A DNA stretch of 64,000 nucleotides from Agrobacterium larrymoorei. GTDB lineage: Bacteria > Pseudomonadota > Alphaproteobacteria > Rhizobiales > Rhizobiaceae. The stretch covers positions 1 through 64,000 of the forward strand of contig NZ_JAAMFB010000024.1 in the NCBI RefSeq assembly GCF_013322225.1, written 5' to 3'. Position numbers and translations under genes: made by a program. Below the pieces are notes generated by a model that saw only the letters and a list, made by a program, of their open reading frames with translations, ran no database searches and was not told the DNA's origin. Shown here piece after piece: positions 62,630 to 64,000 of the stretch. How positions within the stretch are numbered: the stretch's first letter is position 1; the number at the start of each line of letters is the position of its first letter.

Positions 62630-62870
62630 CTTTATTGCTCCTTCTTACCGATATGAACCGGGGTAAGTCGTTCCGCCAGACAAAGACGCCCGTAAACAAC
62701 CTGCCCTCAACGACCCCGACCACCTTGAACCGCTCTTCACCATCAACCTCGCGGATGGACGGAATGATCAGATGGTCGTCATCGTCAAAAATACGATCCC
62801 CGAAATCCAGCGGCAACTTATGCTTCTCGCGGTTTGCCGCATCTTTCGCCGGATCGAATTTCTCACTCAT
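62598..62870 (-). CDS. brnT: BrnT-family toxin
   Basis: A 90-residue RelE-like ribonuclease toxin. FDPAKDAANREKHKLPLDFGDRIF is the family opening, EERFKVVGVVEGRLFTGVFVW the core, and ISVRRSNKGEERAY the conserved end. Located 60 bp from the thioesterase gene and near tRNA-Val, a usual landing area for accessory genes. Confidence 0.87.
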   Translation of the reverse strand: MSEKFDPAKDAANREKHKLPLDFGDRIFDDDDHLIIPSIREVDGEERFKVVGVVEGRLFTGVFVWRNDLPRFISVRRSNKGEERAYRSAY

Positions 62871-62929
62871 ACTTCAGATCATACGGGATTTCAGTACATC
62901 CAGCAAGTGACGATTACCTTCTGCGGATT

Positions 62930-63310
62930 TCAGGCCACCGCCCGCGGCTTCCCCTCTTCATCCACCGCCACCATAATAAACACCGCCTCCGTCACCTTGT
63001 CCCTCGATTGCTCGGAATGTCTGCGGGTCCAGGCTTCGATTTTGAGCGTGATCGAGGTGCGGCCGACCTTTTCGATGCGGGTGTAGACGCAGAGGGTATC
63101 GCCTATTTTTACCGGCTTCTTGAAAACGATCTCGTTGACGGCGACGGTGACCGTGCGTCCGCCTGCCACGTCGTTCGCACGCACGAAGGCGGCGAGGTCC
63201 ATTTGGGACATGACCCAGCCGCCGAAGATATCGCCTGCTGGGTTGGCGTCGGCGGGCATGGCCAGCGTGCGCAGGGTGAGTTCCATGTCAGCGGGCGGTT
63301 GAATATCCAT
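62930..63310 (-). CDS. Acyl-CoA thioesterase, hotdog fold (YciA-like)
   Basis: A 126-residue enzyme with the YciA/BFIT family motif DANPAGDIFGGWVMSQMDLAA, followed by VNEIVFKKPVKIGDTL and KVTEAVFIMVAVD. It hydrolyses acyl-CoA thioesters in the cytosol. The ATG at 63310 gives the family N terminus and has AGAAGG 9 nt upstream; the open frame continues upstream without support. Confidence 0.9.
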   Translation of the reverse strand: MDIQPPADMELTLRTLAMPADANPAGDIFGGWVMSQMDLAAFVRANDVAGGRTVTVAVNEIVFKKPVKIGDTLCVYTRIEKVGRTSITLKIEAWTRRHSEQSRDKVTEAVFIMVAVDEEGKPRAVA

Positions 63311-63528
63311 CTTCGAAAACCTTCTCGTCACCGGCCTCCCGACCAGAGGGATACCGCAGGCACCCCTCACCTCCAAGTGCGAATTCATCCCGGCTGCCCT
63401 TCGCTGTTTGCACGGGACGCCAACGCAGTGCCGGACCCTGCCGCGTAAAGCTGCACAGCTGTGCAAAGGTCGCGCGTTCATGACGTGCAACAAAACAACA
63501 GCTTAACGCGCGTCCAAGGCGACGCGCT

Positions 63529-63543
63529 TTAAATGTTAATTAA
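63529..63543. promoter_or_regulatory. CtrA-type box TTAA-N7-TTAA
   Basis: TTAA (63529-63532), 7 nt, TTAA (63540-63543), the second half running into CC. It lies 71 bp upstream of the small membrane protein gene. The tract is AT-rich, so a chance match is possible. Confidence 0.4.
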
Positions 63544-63614
63544 CCATAATTTGGCAGTCTCTCGTTGAATTAGCTTATCTTCATATACTTCCAGATGCGG
63601 GCGAGGGTTCCGAA

Positions 63615-63818
63615 ATGGCATATGACTGGAGTGGCAACGAGATCAAACAGAAATACTGCGATCTGGCTATCGTCGCGGGCATGCTGACAATCGTATCGAT
63701 GATGGTCACCGCACCCTTCATGCTGCGGCTTGAAGGGCCGCCGCAACCGCCATCGACCTATGTCAAGATCCCGGGACAGGATCGGGAACTGACGCCGATG
63801 CTGCTTGCCCGGTCTTGA
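63615..63818 (+). CDS. Small single-helix membrane protein
   Basis: A 67-residue protein with one hydrophobic segment (about 17-37, LAIVAGMLTIVSMMVTAPFML) and a proline-rich tail. GAGGG lies 9 nt upstream. No family was recognised. Its 3' end overlaps the convergent ABC ATPase gene by 56 bp, and a CtrA-type box lies in its promoter region. Confidence 0.65.
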   Translation: MAYDWSGNEIKQKYCDLAIVAGMLTIVSMMVTAPFMLRLEGPPQPPSTYVKIPGQDRELTPMLLARS

Positions 63819-64000
63819 CGATATCGAGGTGCAGTACGCGCGGGGACATGGTCTGGAGCACGGCTTCTGAGCGTCCTATATAGATGATCGCGGTGTCTTT
63901 CATGTCCGAAAGCACCGCCGTCAGCCGGTCTATCGTGTCGGGCTCCAGCCCTTCGAGAAGATCGTCGATGAAGAGCCAGCGTGGTTTCAAAAGCACCGCA
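63763..64000 (-). CDS. ABC transporter ATPase, C-terminal end (cut by window)
   Basis: Only the last 78 residues are in the window; the 5' part lies beyond 64000. LLKPRWLFIDDLLEGLEPD aligns with a Walker B and D-loop, as in exporter-type ABC proteins of the SbmA/YddA-like group. The residue after the Walker B aspartate is Asp instead of the usual catalytic Glu, and the D-loop is unlike SALD, so ATP hydrolysis may be altered. Confidence 0.7.
   Translation of the reverse strand, partial: AVLLKPRWLFIDDLLEGLEPDTIDRLTAVLSDMKDTAIIYIGRSEAVLQTMSPRVLHLDIVKTGQAASASVPDPVPGS

Overview
The window reads as chromosomal DNA of an alphaproteobacterium of the Rhizobiaceae, most likely Agrobacterium or a close Rhizobium. 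The reasons are the high GC content with typical codon use, and a set of order-typical genes: rcdA (DUF1465), gapR (DUF2312), cpdR, DUF1192, DUF1244, DUF1036, an Omp10 lipoprotein, homospermidine synthase and an mmgR/suhB-type small RNA. From memory, many of these genes sit together on the Agrobacterium linear chromosome; that placement is inference. All starts below were chosen by ribosome binding site and family fit, so several differ from the longest open frame.

Layout. 0-9.5 kb: class I aldolase behind a large palindromic operator, a YcaD-like MFS transporter, DUF1192, rcdA with CtrA boxes, ribosomal protein L31, an ABC exporter, an FAD dehydrogenase and a GST. 9.5-15.5 kb: a minus-strand cluster (ThiE-like, Sel1 repeat, SuhB, MotA/ExbB-like, MotB/OmpA-like), then a TauE/SafE permease. 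15.5-26 kb: two divergent YdcH-like small proteins, purEK, L36, a TPR protein, Omp10, a 5'-nucleotidase-LysM fusion, gapR, DUF1244, an N-formylglutamate amidohydrolase, DUF1036, pyruvate kinase and a DUF4160/DUF2442-HTH pair. 26-43.5 kb: DUF882 endopeptidase, NtrC-type regulator, oligopeptidase F, a PabC-like enzyme, a diguanylate cyclase, homospermidine synthase, ferrochelatase, SPFH/NfeD, a nitrilase-family hydrolase, arabinose-5-phosphate isomerase, a beta-barrel protein and GalU. 43.5-56 kb: an MltB-type transglycosylase, an SGNH-like pseudoenzyme, a small KGG-like protein, gltB and gltD with an AbrB-like gene between them, threonine aldolase and a HigBA module. 56-64 kb: a LysR/symporter pair, Hsp20 behind an RpoH promoter and ROSE-like RNA thermometer, a lysophospholipase-like hydrolase, hisN, the mmgR-like sRNA, hutG, cpdR, tRNA-Val(GAC), a BrnT/HTH module, a thioesterase and a truncated ABC ATPase.

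Most of the window is core metabolism and envelope upkeep: glycolysis, purines, glutamate, haem, lipid A sugar, UDP-glucose and peptidoglycan hydrolases. A cell-cycle theme runs through it (rcdA, cpdR, gapR, CtrA-type boxes). The accessory content is small: three toxin-antitoxin-like pairs, one orphan antitoxin-like gene, and intergenic palindromic repeats. No phage, insertion sequence, CRISPR array or biosynthetic island was seen. The most unusual signals are non-coding: two ~220-bp palindromic elements whose stems change in a compensating way, an RNA thermometer with its heat-shock promoter, the mmgR-like RNA, CtrA boxes beside a possible sRNA at rcdA, and several long operator palindromes.
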